Counted from the stretch's first letter, positions 51,869 to 60,905 are shown. The stretch is 64,000 nt of DNA from CAYWQB01 sp964460785 (GCA_964460785.1 CAYWQB010000001.1:1-64000), one strand, 5' to 3'. The notes: generated by a model not told the origin, from the sequence alone. Made by a program: numbers and translations.

Positions 51869-52455
51869 TTAAGAGTCTGAAGAAAACAAAGATTTGATGT
51901 CTTCTTTCCATTCATGCGCCTTGTCTTTGGCTGCATCTACCCAACCTTTTGTCTCCTCTTCTGCAGAGTCGGCTTTATCCTTCGCCTTCTCCTTCACTTC
52001 TGAGGCTTTATCAGAGGCTTTGTCTTTGTTGGAATGGAACTTATCCTNNNNNNNNNNNNNNNNNNNNNNNNNNNNNNNNNNNNNNNNNNNNNNNNNNNNN
52101 NNNNNNNNNNNNNNNNNNNNNNNNNNNNNNNNNNNNNNNNNNNNNNNGCTTTATCAGAGGCTTTGTCTTTGTTGGAATGGAACTTATCCTTGATATCTTC
52201 CTTCCATTCATGCGCCTTGTCTTTGGCTGAGTCGGCTTTATCCTTCGCCTTCTCTTTCACTTCTGAGGCTTTTCTTGCTCCACTATTGACCAAATCAGTC
52301 GATTCTTGCTGATTGGATACTCTCTTGAAGAGTCGAGCAATCTTGTCTTCAGCCATACAAAATGGCTTTTCTAATACTTCTTCAGCAGGGCTAGGTGTTT
52401 CTAACACATATTCCTGTAGTTGAATATTAGCTGGTTGAGATTCTCCAATATACAT
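51869..52455 (-). CDS. LEA-like/apolipophorin-like amphipathic repeat protein, split by gap
   Basis: The frame starting at 52455 gives about 100 residues before the gap, ending in Lys/Asp/Ala-rich repeats (K-A-K-D-K-A-D-S-A-K-D-K-A-H-E-W-K-E-D-I-K). After the gap the same repeats continue to a stop at 51869-51871, ending with S-L-F-S-S-D-S. The 11-residue-like charged amphipathic pattern resembles group 3 LEA proteins. Such proteins protect against desiccation or bind membranes. The gap is of unknown true size, so length cannot be stated; the two sides carry the same repeat, which supports one gene. No signal peptide is seen. Confidence 0.6.
52048..52147. other. Assembly gap (100 N)
   Basis: The gap is flanked by the same 43-base sequence on both sides (ending at 52047, and from 52148). 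It therefore sits in a tandem repeat of about 120 bp that the assembler could not resolve. Sequence is unknown here. Confidence 0.95.
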
Positions 52456-52780
52456 TTCTGACTCCTTTAGTTTTTATTTTCTTGGAGCGCTATCGATTGT
52501 TTACCTAACTCAATTAAACGTCAACCCCACCAGATTTTATAAATTAAAAAGTAAGCATTATTCTGTTTAAAATAATAAAACGTTGTTATCGATAACAATA
52601 AAGAAACATCGATCTTTACAAAAACGAAACACCCACACCGAAAGGTCTGGGGCATAGGGGAAGCCTTTAGTCTACTTAAGGCTACAAAGAGCTCTTCGTC
52701 ATTACTTAAAATAAAAAATTTACAAAAAATTTTTATTCAAATACAAAAATCTTAACCACGCTTTAACACAAGGGGCTTAC
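52456..52780. other. Divergent intergenic region with two palindromes
   Basis: No gene is visible in these 325 bases. A perfect 16-bp palindrome TTGTTATCGATAACAA lies at 52583-52598, and a 22-bp near-perfect hairpin (AGCCTTTAGT, CT, ACTTAAGGCT) at 52662-52683. The region separates divergent genes, so it should contain two promoters; the 16-bp palindrome could be an operator. Confidence 0.4.
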
Positions 52781-54166
52781 ATGAGTATTTCTACCAAAAG
52801 GCCTATAAGCCCTGGCTCTATTCCATATCACATTGGCTTCAATACGGATCCAGCAAGATTAAGACCTCTTCCTTCTTTGGGCTATCTCATGGAAACCCCT
52901 ACATTTCAAGAAGACATAAGGGATCAGGTTGATAGCAAGTGTAAAAAAGCCTACCAGAAAGCTTGTATTGACGATCATAGGGAGAATCTCTATTCACCTT
53001 CATCTCCACCAAGATTTATAGTAGGAAAAGACTTACTTAGAGTTATTGCTGAACCGAAAAAGGGTTCTATCAGAAGTATTGAAGAGCCCTTCAAACTTCT
53101 TTCTTTAGAAAGTAGGTATCATCAACGGCCCCTAGAAAGGAAAGAAAATCAGCCAGAAGTTCAGTACGAAAGAGGTGCTGCCAGAGAGCTTCAAAGCCTA
53201 AAAGTAGCAAGGAGAGAACAAGTAAGTGACTCATTTATTGAGAAATTCTCTCTGTACTTTTTAAAGGCCTATCAAAAGTTTGAGGCTCCTTCAGGATGTC
53301 GCTGTAAAAAGAAACTCGTTAGAATATACAGAGGGAGCTCTTGTGACATTTTTAAAGTAAAGTTCAAGGGGCAGAGCTATGCAGTAAAAGTTATCCTGCA
53401 AAACATAGATGCATACAGCAGACAGCGAGAAAGGGTATTATTAGCAACTATTCCTCACCATCCCAATCTAGTGAATACACTCTTTTCTATGGAGCTTCAG
53501 CTTGGCCCTAAAAACCTAAATGGGCTAGCCCATATCATGCCTTTAGTAGATGGGACAAGCTTAGAAAAGAAAGAGACTCTAACCTCTCCACTAAAAATAG
53601 ATGCTAATATTATGGCTCGAGCTTTAACTGGAGAGATGCTGGCCTTAGATCATCTAGAGCTTCACTTTGAAAACTATCAGCACTTAATCAGAGATATAGT
53701 CCATGCTCTCTTTCACTTGCAAACACATGGGCTCATCCATGGAGCTGTCGTCCCTTCTAATATTTTAGCTGAAAGATGCAAAGAGCGAAGGACTGGCTTT
53801 TTTTATAAGCTAACAGACTTTGGACTTACGCGCTCTTGTGAAACAAGGTCAGGGTTATTAAAAAGTGAAGATCGCAAAGTAGCAGCTCACACAAGGCTTT
53901 TTCCAGAACCTTTAGCAAACAACAATGAAGATATTCAGCAATTTGGAATTTCTCTTGCTCAATTGCTTTTAGGACATCCCTTAAGAAAGCCTTGTCCAGA
54001 ATTAGAGTGGCTGGAGGGAGATTTTCCTCTTCTTACTGATTTAATCTATAGGTGTACTAAAGCTAAAAGGGAGCTCCATATGGAAGAAATATTAGAGCAT
54101 CCTTTTCTAAAAGCAAGACCTCGTACACTGGCGCTGACCTATATAAGCAGCACCCTTAGCCGGTAA
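52781..54166 (+). CDS. Eukaryote-like pseudokinase, paralogue of 57610
   Basis: A 461-residue protein with a 180-residue N-terminal extension and a kinase fold closely related to 57610-58965. The glycine loop is degraded (R-G-S-S-C-D-I-F). The ATP lysine is kept (Y-A-V-K-V, Lys203), as is D-F-G (346-348). The catalytic loop, however, reads H-G-A-V-V-P-S-N (320-327), so the base Asp of H-R-D is lost, and the activation-segment G-T-P-D-Y-M-S-P is missing. It is therefore predicted to be inactive but still nucleotide-binding or scaffold-like. The shared preceding segment (N-Y-Q-H-L-I-R-D) and the same cysteine-rich lead-in show recent common ancestry with the active copy. Confidence 0.75.
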   Translation: MSISTKRPISPGSIPYHIGFNTDPARLRPLPSLGYLMETPTFQEDIRDQVDSKCKKAYQKACIDDHRENLYSPSSPPRFIVGKDLLRVIAEPKKGSIRSIEEPFKLLSLESRYHQRPLERKENQPEVQYERGAARELQSLKVARREQVSDSFIEKFSLYFLKAYQKFEAPSGCRCKKKLVRIYRGSSCDIFKVKFKGQSYAVKVILQNIDAYSRQRERVLLATIPHHPNLVNTLFSMELQLGPKNLNGLAHIMPLVDGTSLEKKETLTSPLKIDANIMARALTGEMLALDHLELHFENYQHLIRDIVHALFHLQTHGLIHGAVVPSNILAERCKERRTGFFYKLTDFGLTRSCETRSGLLKSEDRKVAAHTRLFPEPLANNNEDIQQFGISLAQLLLGHPLRKPCPELEWLEGDFPLLTDLIYRCTKAKRELHMEEILEHPFLKARPRTLALTYISSTLSR

Positions 54167-54335
54167 ACATTTAATCACTTACTATTATTCCTTCATCAGC
54201 TTGTCTCCCAAAAACTTAGAGCAAAAAACACCGCCAACCGAGTAGTAAACTTTGTTAAAATAAAAATAAAATTTGACCAACAAATAGTAACAAAAATAAA
54301 ATTAAGTTAATATTAACATAACAATAGAAGTAACT

Positions 54336-56012
54336 ATGAATGCTCTAAGAGTTGAAACCTCTGGTACAAAACGCGCTGAAGGCTTTGAAAGCCTTTATCA
54401 ATTAAGAGGAAGTACAGTTAAAGGAAAGCTAGGGGGCAAAGAGGTCGAGGTAACATTGCCTGGCTCTAAGTTTTGGGAAAGCAAAAGCTCTTGGGCTAGG
54501 CGCGCAAAGAATCATTTAAGTGAGCAGGCTCTGAAAACAGGCCAAAACTATGATCCTATTCTTAAAGAAATGAAGACTTTTACTAAAGAAAACAGAAATT
54601 TACGATTTCGAAAGATCTTTTTTAGCGGGCTAAGAACAGAGGTCCACAACAAGTTAAGCACATCTATAAACAACCATTTGTGTTTAAAAGAGTTAGATAA
54701 TTTACACCACCTTCTAAATAGGGAGTCTTTTAATTATAAGGAACTACAAGAGAAGTTCATACAACTGCAAACGGATGCTAAAGGTACAGATATAGAAGGC
54801 AAGGTGATTGAGTTTGCAGAAATTGTTGGGAAAGATCTCTCCTCTCAAATAAAAGAGTGTTTAGTTAAAGCACAAGAAAGACCTCCTTATGCAATAGCTT
54901 CTAAAGAGATTGAAAGAGCAGAAAACTTATTGCATAGCCTAGATACAATAACTGAAAAAGCAAGTCTTCCTCCCTCCACTACAGCTGCTCGAGAAACTCT
55001 GAGACAAGTCAAAGAAAGCCAAGAAAAACACCAGGAGGAGCTCTCTTCTCTTTTACAGTCTACAAAAGATACCATATCTGGGATCTCAGCCGACACTTTC
55101 CGTGAAATAGAAGAAATTAAGCTCTGCCGTGACAACCTGCAAAAGGTGATCTCTCAAGGAGCAGAACCTAGCCTAGTAGAGGAGGCTAGAGAGGCCTTGG
55201 AGGAACTCAGCGAAAAGGTAGATTTCAAACCTTTAAAGGACCAAGTAACAAGCTTTTTCTATGGTGAAGAAGCTCTAAGTATGCGCTCTCAAAAAACCTC
55301 CTATGAGGGCCATGTACGCCCCTATATAGAGATCTTAAAAGAAGCTTCAGTAGGAGTGCATCCACACACTCTAAGACAAATCGAAACTTTATTTCGTGAA
55401 AACCGAGGAGAAATCACTCACCCTAGCGCTAAGGCTGAAACATTTAAGAAGCTTTTTTCTGATCTTCTGGAAGGTGTAGAAGGCAAGTTTCAAAACTCAT
55501 TCACTCCGAAAGAGCCAAGCCCTAAAAAGCGAGTACTCTTTCTAGATAGTAAAAAATCTATGGAGAAGGTCAGCCTGTGGCAAAAAAGAGCTGATTACCT
55601 GCAAAAACAAGGGTTTTCAAAAAGCCTGATTCAAGAATTGCACCACGCGATGAGAGCTTCTGAAGCGAATAAGGAAACATTTTCCAGTAACCTGAAGAGG
55701 CAATTGCAGCAAGCGTGGGTTAAAATGGGTGAGGGATGGGACCCTCAATGGCTGGTTCAGTACAAATATCAGTTTAAGTTTACCCCTGAAGGCTTTCAAT
55801 ATAGAACTATCTATAACCGAGAGACGAAAGGAAAAGCTAATGATCTATTCAAGTTGCAAGGTGCAATGAAAAGCACTTGTAAGCAACAGGGCAAAGAGGA
55901 CCTTATTGAGTCTCTAGACCGAGTCATCCTCTCCCTTTCTCATGCCACAAACCATAAAGAATACTTAGCTTGGGTAGAAAAAGTTTGGACGGATTATCCT
56001 CATGCAGAATGA
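54336..56012 (+). CDS. Coiled-coil protein with the LYQ/PGSK N-terminal module
   Basis: A 558-residue protein. Residues about 20-60 hold the module L-Y-Q-L-R-G ... P-G-S-K-F-W-E-S-K-S-S-W shared with 32603 and 1718. The rest is helical with coiled coils (about 180-290 and 370-470) and a C-terminal segment rich in aromatics. It lies between the pseudokinase and the Cdc20-like gene. It is tail to tail with the latter (8 bp). Function unknown; a secreted structural or adaptor protein is conceivable. Confidence 0.65.
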   Translation: MNALRVETSGTKRAEGFESLYQLRGSTVKGKLGGKEVEVTLPGSKFWESKSSWARRAKNHLSEQALKTGQNYDPILKEMKTFTKENRNLRFRKIFFSGLRTEVHNKLSTSINNHLCLKELDNLHHLLNRESFNYKELQEKFIQLQTDAKGTDIEGKVIEFAEIVGKDLSSQIKECLVKAQERPPYAIASKEIERAENLLHSLDTITEKASLPPSTTAARETLRQVKESQEKHQEELSSLLQSTKDTISGISADTFREIEEIKLCRDNLQKVISQGAEPSLVEEAREALEELSEKVDFKPLKDQVTSFFYGEEALSMRSQKTSYEGHVRPYIEILKEASVGVHPHTLRQIETLFRENRGEITHPSAKAETFKKLFSDLLEGVEGKFQNSFTPKEPSPKKRVLFLDSKKSMEKVSLWQKRADYLQKQGFSKSLIQELHHAMRASEANKETFSSNLKRQLQQAWVKMGEGWDPQWLVQYKYQFKFTPEGFQYRTIYNRETKGKANDLFKLQGAMKSTCKQQGKEDLIESLDRVILSLSHATNHKEYLAWVEKVWTDYPHAE

Positions 56013-56019
56013 AGTGGTG

Positions 56020-57420
56020 TTACCGAAGGACCATACTTAAACTAGAAGGCTTAGGCATAGGCTTTGGTGCTTTAGGAAGAGGAGTTTTGATAAAGCTCAC
56101 CGACTCTTTTGCCTGTCCACCTGTAATAATTACATGATCATCCCCATAAGTAGCAAAATGTGTGACCTCCTCATCCCTTGTGCTACTTTCTTTGTATAGG
56201 CTTCTAGATAAGGTTATCCCTGGCAATTGCATGAAATGCCTTCTGTTCAATTCCACATGCCAGGAAAGAACATTATTCCTCGCAACCCCTTTTTGATCTG
56301 AGGATTCTCCATGTGTTGATAAAAGCTTATGATGAGATAACCAATGGAGATGATGTACTGTTGCTCCTGTATTCACCAAGCTATTTCCAACCATTTTTCC
56401 TGTAGAAATATCCCAAACTACAATACGGGGATCTTTTTGACCTCCACCACAAGCTATATAGTTCTCTTTCGATGGATGCCATGCTATAGCTTTTACAGAG
56501 TCCTTTAGCTTAAAAGATCCAATAAGTTGGACATCTAATGAACTAGTGACCTTTACTATTAAGCACTGACCAGAGCTCATTCCAATAGCTAAAGTTTCTT
56601 TTTTAAGAGGAGATCGGCAAAGGCTGATGGGGAAGCCTTTTGCTCCAAACTGTGTAAGGTCTACTTTGAGAGGTTCCCTTCCCTCTTTCTCAAGTAGTAG
56701 TGAGCCATTTTCAGCTGTAGCAATAGCTAGAAGAGAAGAGTCCATTTGCTCTATGTCATGAACTGTAAAACTCCCTTCTTCTTTTTTCCGACTTTGAAGA
56801 GCAAACCCTCCCTCCTCAGGAATTGAGATTTCTTGGAAAAAGCGGGTGCCATTTTTTGTTCCAATGAAAAGGGTTTTTCCATCTTTTAGCCAAGAAATAG
56901 ATGAGATCACATCCCCTTGACTAAGGCCAAGTGAAACTTTACCTATCACGCCCTCCGTATTTAGCAAGTAGAGGTGATCTGCAAGTGCAATGGCAAATAT
57001 ATATGGGGGATTTTTTGTCATAGCAATGAGGTGATATGCAAACTCTGAGGTTATCAGATTAGGAGCGTCTAGCACCTTAACCACATCCAAACGGATGCTT
57101 GTTAAAACTTTCTCATTTAAAAGGGCATCCACCTCTTCTCTTTGCTTGGCCAAATATGGAATTCTAAGAGCTTTATTTTTCTGCTGGAGTTTCTGAGGGT
57201 CTTTGCTTTTAAACTGTAAAACTCTTTCTTTTCTTGCTTCTGACGGAAGCTTCTCTGTCAGTAAAGCAGCTTGCACAACATTGAAAATGGTCTTTTGAAC
57301 AGATTCTTTACGAACAATACCTTTTGCATCTGGCTTGAAGCTCTCTAGGGTTTGCCAATAAGGTTCTTTTAAAGAGGATGGATGCCTTTGTGGAATGAAG
57401 CGGTCAGAAGGAAAGCTCAT
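56020..57420 (-). CDS. Cdc20/Cdh1-like WD40 protein, candidate APC/C-targeting effector
   Basis: A 466-residue protein that reads like a eukaryotic APC/C co-activator. Residues 5-12 are S-D-R-F-I-P-Q-R, the C-box (D-R-F-I-P-x-R). Residues 67-90 hold V-L-Q-F-K-S-K and R-I-P, and residues 115-120 K-V-L-D-A-P, as in Cdc20/Cdh1 just before the propeller. Blade motifs follow: L-Y-L-L-N (150-154), D-V-I-S-S-I-S-W (170-177), V-K-A-I-A-W-H-P (309-316) with C-G-G-G after, and L-L-S-T-H-G-E-S (366-373), each in the same order as in Cdh1. The last two residues are L-R, where co-activators end in I-R, the tail that binds the APC3 subunit. The fold could bind D-box substrates and act as activator or decoy. 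No such bacterial protein is known to me. Confidence 0.8.
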   Translation of the reverse strand: MSFPSDRFIPQRHPSSLKEPYWQTLESFKPDAKGIVRKESVQKTIFNVVQAALLTEKLPSEARKERVLQFKSKDPQKLQQKNKALRIPYLAKQREEVDALLNEKVLTSIRLDVVKVLDAPNLITSEFAYHLIAMTKNPPYIFAIALADHLYLLNTEGVIGKVSLGLSQGDVISSISWLKDGKTLFIGTKNGTRFFQEISIPEEGGFALQSRKKEEGSFTVHDIEQMDSSLLAIATAENGSLLLEKEGREPLKVDLTQFGAKGFPISLCRSPLKKETLAIGMSSGQCLIVKVTSSLDVQLIGSFKLKDSVKAIAWHPSKENYIACGGGQKDPRIVVWDISTGKMVGNSLVNTGATVHHLHWLSHHKLLSTHGESSDQKGVARNNVLSWHVELNRRHFMQLPGITLSRSLYKESSTRDEEVTHFATYGDDHVIITGGQAKESVSFIKTPLPKAPKPMPKPSSLSMVLR

Positions 57421-57609
57421 AAAATTTTACTCTTTATACAAATAGAAAAATTTTAACACAAAATACTATTAAATATCTAATAATCAAACATTTAAACCAT
57501 AAGTCAAAAGTTCCCTTCAATGAAGTTTCCCCACACAGGAAAATTATTATTTTAAATTTTACATAACACTGGCATACACATAACAAAAAATTTACATTAA
57601 AAATTTTCC

Positions 57610-58965
57610 ATGTCTGCCCTTTCCTCCTCTAATCGCCCTCCTCCTCTTTCAATTCCAAATCCTATAACAACTTTCGGTGAGGAAGAATCTAAGCAACCAG
57701 GTTCATCTAAAGGCTTTGATTCATGGGAAAAGATGAGAGAAGCTCTCCCTAGTGACTTATCTACAAATGCACGGGAGACTCTTTCCCCTTACCCTAAACC
57801 CCCTATCATTCCTCCTAGAAGAATCCCTAGAGAAAAAGTAAAAGAGCAAGCTTCCTTACAGAAAAACTTTGTCGATATGGCTCGCTACCGCAGGGCTGCC
57901 TCAAGAGTCTTAGAGGGTTTACAATCTAGTAAAAGCCCTGCAGTAAGTGACCACTTTGTCAGGTCGATTTCTGAGGTTTTTAGAAAAAAATACCAAAAAT
58001 GGTACTTCAAAACAGGCTGTTGCTTACGCAAGAAAAAATTCTCACCTCTTGGCCAGGGGTCTTTTGGTTCAGTGTTTCGGTTAGTACACAAGAAGGCACA
58101 GTATGCAATCAAAGTGATTGGGCATAAGTTTAAAGACTCGTACATCTCCCAAAGAGAGAGGCTGCTGGTAACAAAAGTTCCTCCTCACCCTAACCTTGTT
58201 AGAACTCTATTTACAACAGAAGTAGAACTATTACCTTATCGCCCTAAGCGCCTTGTTCACGTGATGGAGTATCTTAGTGGAGGAGATCTATCTTCTCTTC
58301 TAGAAGAAAAAGTGACTTCCTTTCGTATTGCTAAAAAAGAGTTAGCTAAAGCTCGCCAAGGAGATCCAAAGGCTCTAAAAAGCCTTCGGTCTATGTTAGA
58401 AAACTACCAGCACTTAATCCAAGATCTCTCTAAAGCCCTTCTTCACTTACAAAGTCATGGACTCGTCCATCGTGATATTAAGCCTTCTAATATTATGACT
58501 GAAGCATGTGCAGATAGAGCATCTGGGATCTCTTATAAACTGGCTGATATGGGCTTTGTGCGCTCTTTGAGAACAAATTCAGGACTGATGGAGGCTGAAG
58601 ATGCTCAGATGGCTTCTTCTACACGACATTTACAGTTATCCCCTAAAAGGGGAACTCCTGATTATATGTCTCCCTCTATGCACTATAACCCTGTCTATGG
58701 CAATGAGGTAGACTCTTACTCTTTAGGTATGACACTTGTGCACCTATTACGTGGTAGCCATGCTCATTGGGACTTCCCTAGCCAAATCTTTGCAGGGGAA
58801 GGAGAGTGCCCCTTACTTGTTGATTTCATCAATAAGTGCTTACATCATGAGTATACTTATGTAAATGGAGAGGTTCGCGTATCTGCGAGCTTTGAAGCGA
58901 AAGATATGCTCAACCATCCCTTTTTAAAAAGAAGCCCTGCTGAACTGGCTCAAAGCTGTTTATAG
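57610..58965 (+). CDS. Eukaryote-like Ser/Thr protein kinase
   Basis: A 451-residue protein kinase with a Pro-rich, likely disordered N-terminal third. The glycine loop is G-Q-G-S-F-G-S-V (148-155), ATP lysine Lys168 in Y-A-I-K-V, catalytic loop H-R-D-I-K-P-S-N (287-294) and metal site D-M-G (313-315, instead of D-F-G). The activation segment is G-T-P-D-Y-M-S-P-S (348-356, S-P-S replacing A-P-E), with the helix F region D-S-Y-S-L-G-M. All catalytic residues are present, so an active Ser/Thr kinase is likely. No transmembrane segment, unlike PknB-type receptors, so it fits a cytosolic or injected kinase. The pseudokinase at 52781 is its close paralogue and may be a regulator or substrate. Confidence 0.85.
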   Translation: MSALSSSNRPPPLSIPNPITTFGEEESKQPGSSKGFDSWEKMREALPSDLSTNARETLSPYPKPPIIPPRRIPREKVKEQASLQKNFVDMARYRRAASRVLEGLQSSKSPAVSDHFVRSISEVFRKKYQKWYFKTGCCLRKKKFSPLGQGSFGSVFRLVHKKAQYAIKVIGHKFKDSYISQRERLLVTKVPPHPNLVRTLFTTEVELLPYRPKRLVHVMEYLSGGDLSSLLEEKVTSFRIAKKELAKARQGDPKALKSLRSMLENYQHLIQDLSKALLHLQSHGLVHRDIKPSNIMTEACADRASGISYKLADMGFVRSLRTNSGLMEAEDAQMASSTRHLQLSPKRGTPDYMSPSMHYNPVYGNEVDSYSLGMTLVHLLRGSHAHWDFPSQIFAGEGECPLLVDFINKCLHHEYTYVNGEVRVSASFEAKDMLNHPFLKRSPAELAQSCL

Positions 58966-59037
58966 GACAGAGATTTTGCATTATTCATACAATACATCTA
59001 ACATTTAATCCTGTATTGTATTCTCTTCGAGGCCCTT

Positions 59038-59424
59038 ATGTCTTTTCCCTGCCCGTGTCATAGTCACCTAACTTATCAGGCATGCTGTCAACCTTTTCAT
59101 CATAATGAAAAGCTCCCACAAACCCCCTTGCAGCTGATGCGCTCTAGATACGCTGCTTATGCTTTGAACTTACCTGACTATATTATCCAAACAACTCATC
59201 CCCAAAGTCCCCACTTTCAATCTGATATTGAGTTATGGAAAAAAGAGATATCGGAGTTTTCTACACAGTGTGACTTTGTAGGTCTTACCATCTTATCAGA
59301 GGAAAATGGGCTTCCCTTTTCTTACGTAACTTTCACAGCCCACATTGAGAGAAAAGGTTCTGACTGTTCATTTACAGAGAAGAGTCTTTTCGTTTTTGAA
59401 AAAGATCGATGGGTATTCAAGTAA
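59038..59424 (+). CDS. ychJ: YchJ family protein (SEC-C metal-binding motif)
   Basis: A 128-residue protein of the YchJ/UPF0225 family. It starts with C-P-C-H-S-H-L-T-Y-Q-A-C-C-Q-P, the SEC-C-like zinc motif, and R-S-R-Y-A-A-Y-A-L-N-L-P-D-Y-I-I-Q-T-T-H near 33-53, the typical family core, followed by an NTF2-like fold. Function unknown but conserved in many bacteria; it lacks the second C-terminal SEC-C copy of longer homologues. It is ordinary housekeeping sequence next to effector genes. Confidence 0.85.
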   Translation: MSFPCPCHSHLTYQACCQPFHHNEKLPQTPLQLMRSRYAAYALNLPDYIIQTTHPQSPHFQSDIELWKKEISEFSTQCDFVGLTILSEENGLPFSYVTFTAHIERKGSDCSFTEKSLFVFEKDRWVFK

Positions 59425-59435
59425 TCGATAAACCT

Positions 59436-59457
59436 GCCCCTTTATAGAGAAAGGGGC
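59436..59457. terminator. Hairpin between convergent genes
   Basis: GCCCCTTT-ATAGAG-AAAGGGGC, an 8-bp perfect stem with a 6-nt loop, between ychJ and the opposite NTF2-like gene. It has no T-run on either side, so termination may be weak. Confidence 0.55.
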
Positions 59458-59472
59458 TGATCGCTTTATGCC

Positions 59473-59862
59473 CTATAGATATGGGAGCTCATCTGTTTGA
59501 TGGGAAATCATTTTCCACACTCCTTCTTCCTTTCGAAAAAGGTTTAGTGCACGAATCTTGACTGTCACCTCTTTTCCATCAACGATATTACGTCCAACCT
59601 CATAATTCTGAGTGAATGCTATATCGCCATGTACAAACACATACATATCTTCAGACTGGATTTCTCCTCCGAGAAGGCGATCTGCTTGTTTTTGGAAAGC
59701 AGCACATACATGGTCCCAACCAACAAGAATCCCCCCATGAGGCCCTAAATAGGTCACATCATCTTTGTGAGACCATACTTCTTTCATAGGGGTCATTTCC
59801 CCCACAAATAGAGCATTTAGAGCTTTATAAAATCCTTCTGCAGCTAATTTAACAGAGTCCAT
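59473..59862 (-). CDS. SnoaL/NTF2-like protein
   Basis: A 129-residue NTF2-like protein (SnoaL-like group). The start is placed at 59862 because AAGGAGG sits six bases before that ATG; an upstream in-frame start at 59892 is less likely. The sequence shows F-Y-K-A-L-N-A-L-F-V-G near the N-terminus, then W-S-H-K-D-D-V-T-Y-L-G-P-H-G-G and the C-terminal K-E-E-G-V-W-K-M-I-S-H-Q-T-D, the standard cone-shaped fold signature. Members include small enzymes and ligand-binding proteins; no catalytic residues can be assigned. Probably an ordinary cytoplasmic gene. Confidence 0.7.
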   Translation of the reverse strand: MDSVKLAAEGFYKALNALFVGEMTPMKEVWSHKDDVTYLGPHGGILVGWDHVCAAFQKQADRLLGGEIQSEDMYVFVHGDIAFTQNYEVGRNIVDGKEVTVKIRALNLFRKEEGVWKMISHQTDELPYL

Positions 59863-60049
59863 CAACCCCTCCTTATATAAAACCGGGTACATTCTAATGC
59901 TTTCACATAGTGTACCTATCGGTCAAAGGAGCTTTAAGTTGATAAATTCAAGGCGTATTAGAGAGCTAACTCTTTATAAGAAAACCAGATATATAAAAAA
60001 TCACTGATTTAAAAGTGAGATTTCATCAATTGTTTGACTCACTTTATCC

Positions 60050-60790
60050 TTAGTGAGATCCAGTCATAGCAGATTGATAAATCCTAGCAAAATGCTCCTT
60101 ATAGTCCTCTTCAGCCCCCTCTCTTAAAAGAAGATCGCCTACTGTGTCCAAAGAGAGTTTTTTTCGGATTTTTTGAAAGGCTGAAGGAACTTCTATTTTT
60201 TCAACTTGTTGATCCGCTTGAGCCCGACACTCGTCTGCAATACGCTGCAATGTGCTTTTATCTGGGCCACTAATGTTAATCAACTCAATAGAATCTGTGA
60301 TAACCTGATGAAGCTCTGCAGGGTTTACATAGCGTCTTTCTAATCCACTTTCATCCGTCTCTTTCCATTCAATCTTCTTATATGAACGATTAAACTCCGT
60401 AACTTCATCAACATAGTGCTGCTTAGCAAGTGCATGAGCTGCTTCTCTAGATGCTTCAATTGTTTCTCGTTCAATACAACTAATCCCTGCATAGGAAGAC
60501 CGTGCTTCTAAGGCATCTTCTAATGACTGTGGCTGAGGCTGAGGAACCTGATCTTTACTCGCTCCTACTGTCGGTGGAGGTGCTGAGTGCACTTTAATCT
60601 GTCTATCCTCAGCAGAAGACGAGCAACAGCTTACTTCATCGCAAATGCAACAGTATCGGTTAAAGAGAGCTGCTAAACTCTCACTAGAAGAAGTTGGTTG
60701 ACTGAGCTGGGATCCTCTGTCAGACCTACGTAAAGTTCGTAAATCATCATGAGTAGGATGTACAGGACGAGAGCGTGAGCAGCAAGACAT
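60050..60790 (-). CDS. Hypothetical Cys-rich-headed protein
   Basis: A 246-residue protein without a recognised domain. Residues 1-70 are Ser- and Cys-rich (M-S-C-C-S at the start, R-Y-C-C-I-C-D-E-V-S-C-C around 45-56), suggesting metal binding or acylation. The middle (85-150) is helical, and residues 150-246 form a helical segment with many acidic and basic residues. No signal peptide is visible. The M-S-C-C start and disordered head are compatible with a secreted effector, but no homologue is recognised. Unknown function. Confidence 0.5.
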   Translation of the reverse strand: MSCCSRSRPVHPTHDDLRTLRRSDRGSQLSQPTSSSESLAALFNRYCCICDEVSCCSSSAEDRQIKVHSAPPPTVGASKDQVPQPQPQSLEDALEARSSYAGISCIERETIEASREAAHALAKQHYVDEVTEFNRSYKKIEWKETDESGLERRYVNPAELHQVITDSIELINISGPDKSTLQRIADECRAQADQQVEKIEVPSAFQKIRKKLSLDTVGDLLLREGAEEDYKEHFARIYQSAMTGSH

Positions 60791-60905
60791 TTCTTGTGAA
60801 TCTCTTAAAGTTAAGAAAACATCAAGAATATCATTTTTAACAATTAAACAACTACAACTTTATAAAAATTTTAGAATTAAAAATTTAACCTCTGCTCACC
60901 AGAAG

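Noticed and set aside
52048..52147. The unknown bases as a possible biological low-complexity region.
   Set aside because: They are exactly 100 N, a standard assembly placeholder, with identical flanks that indicate a collapsed repeat.
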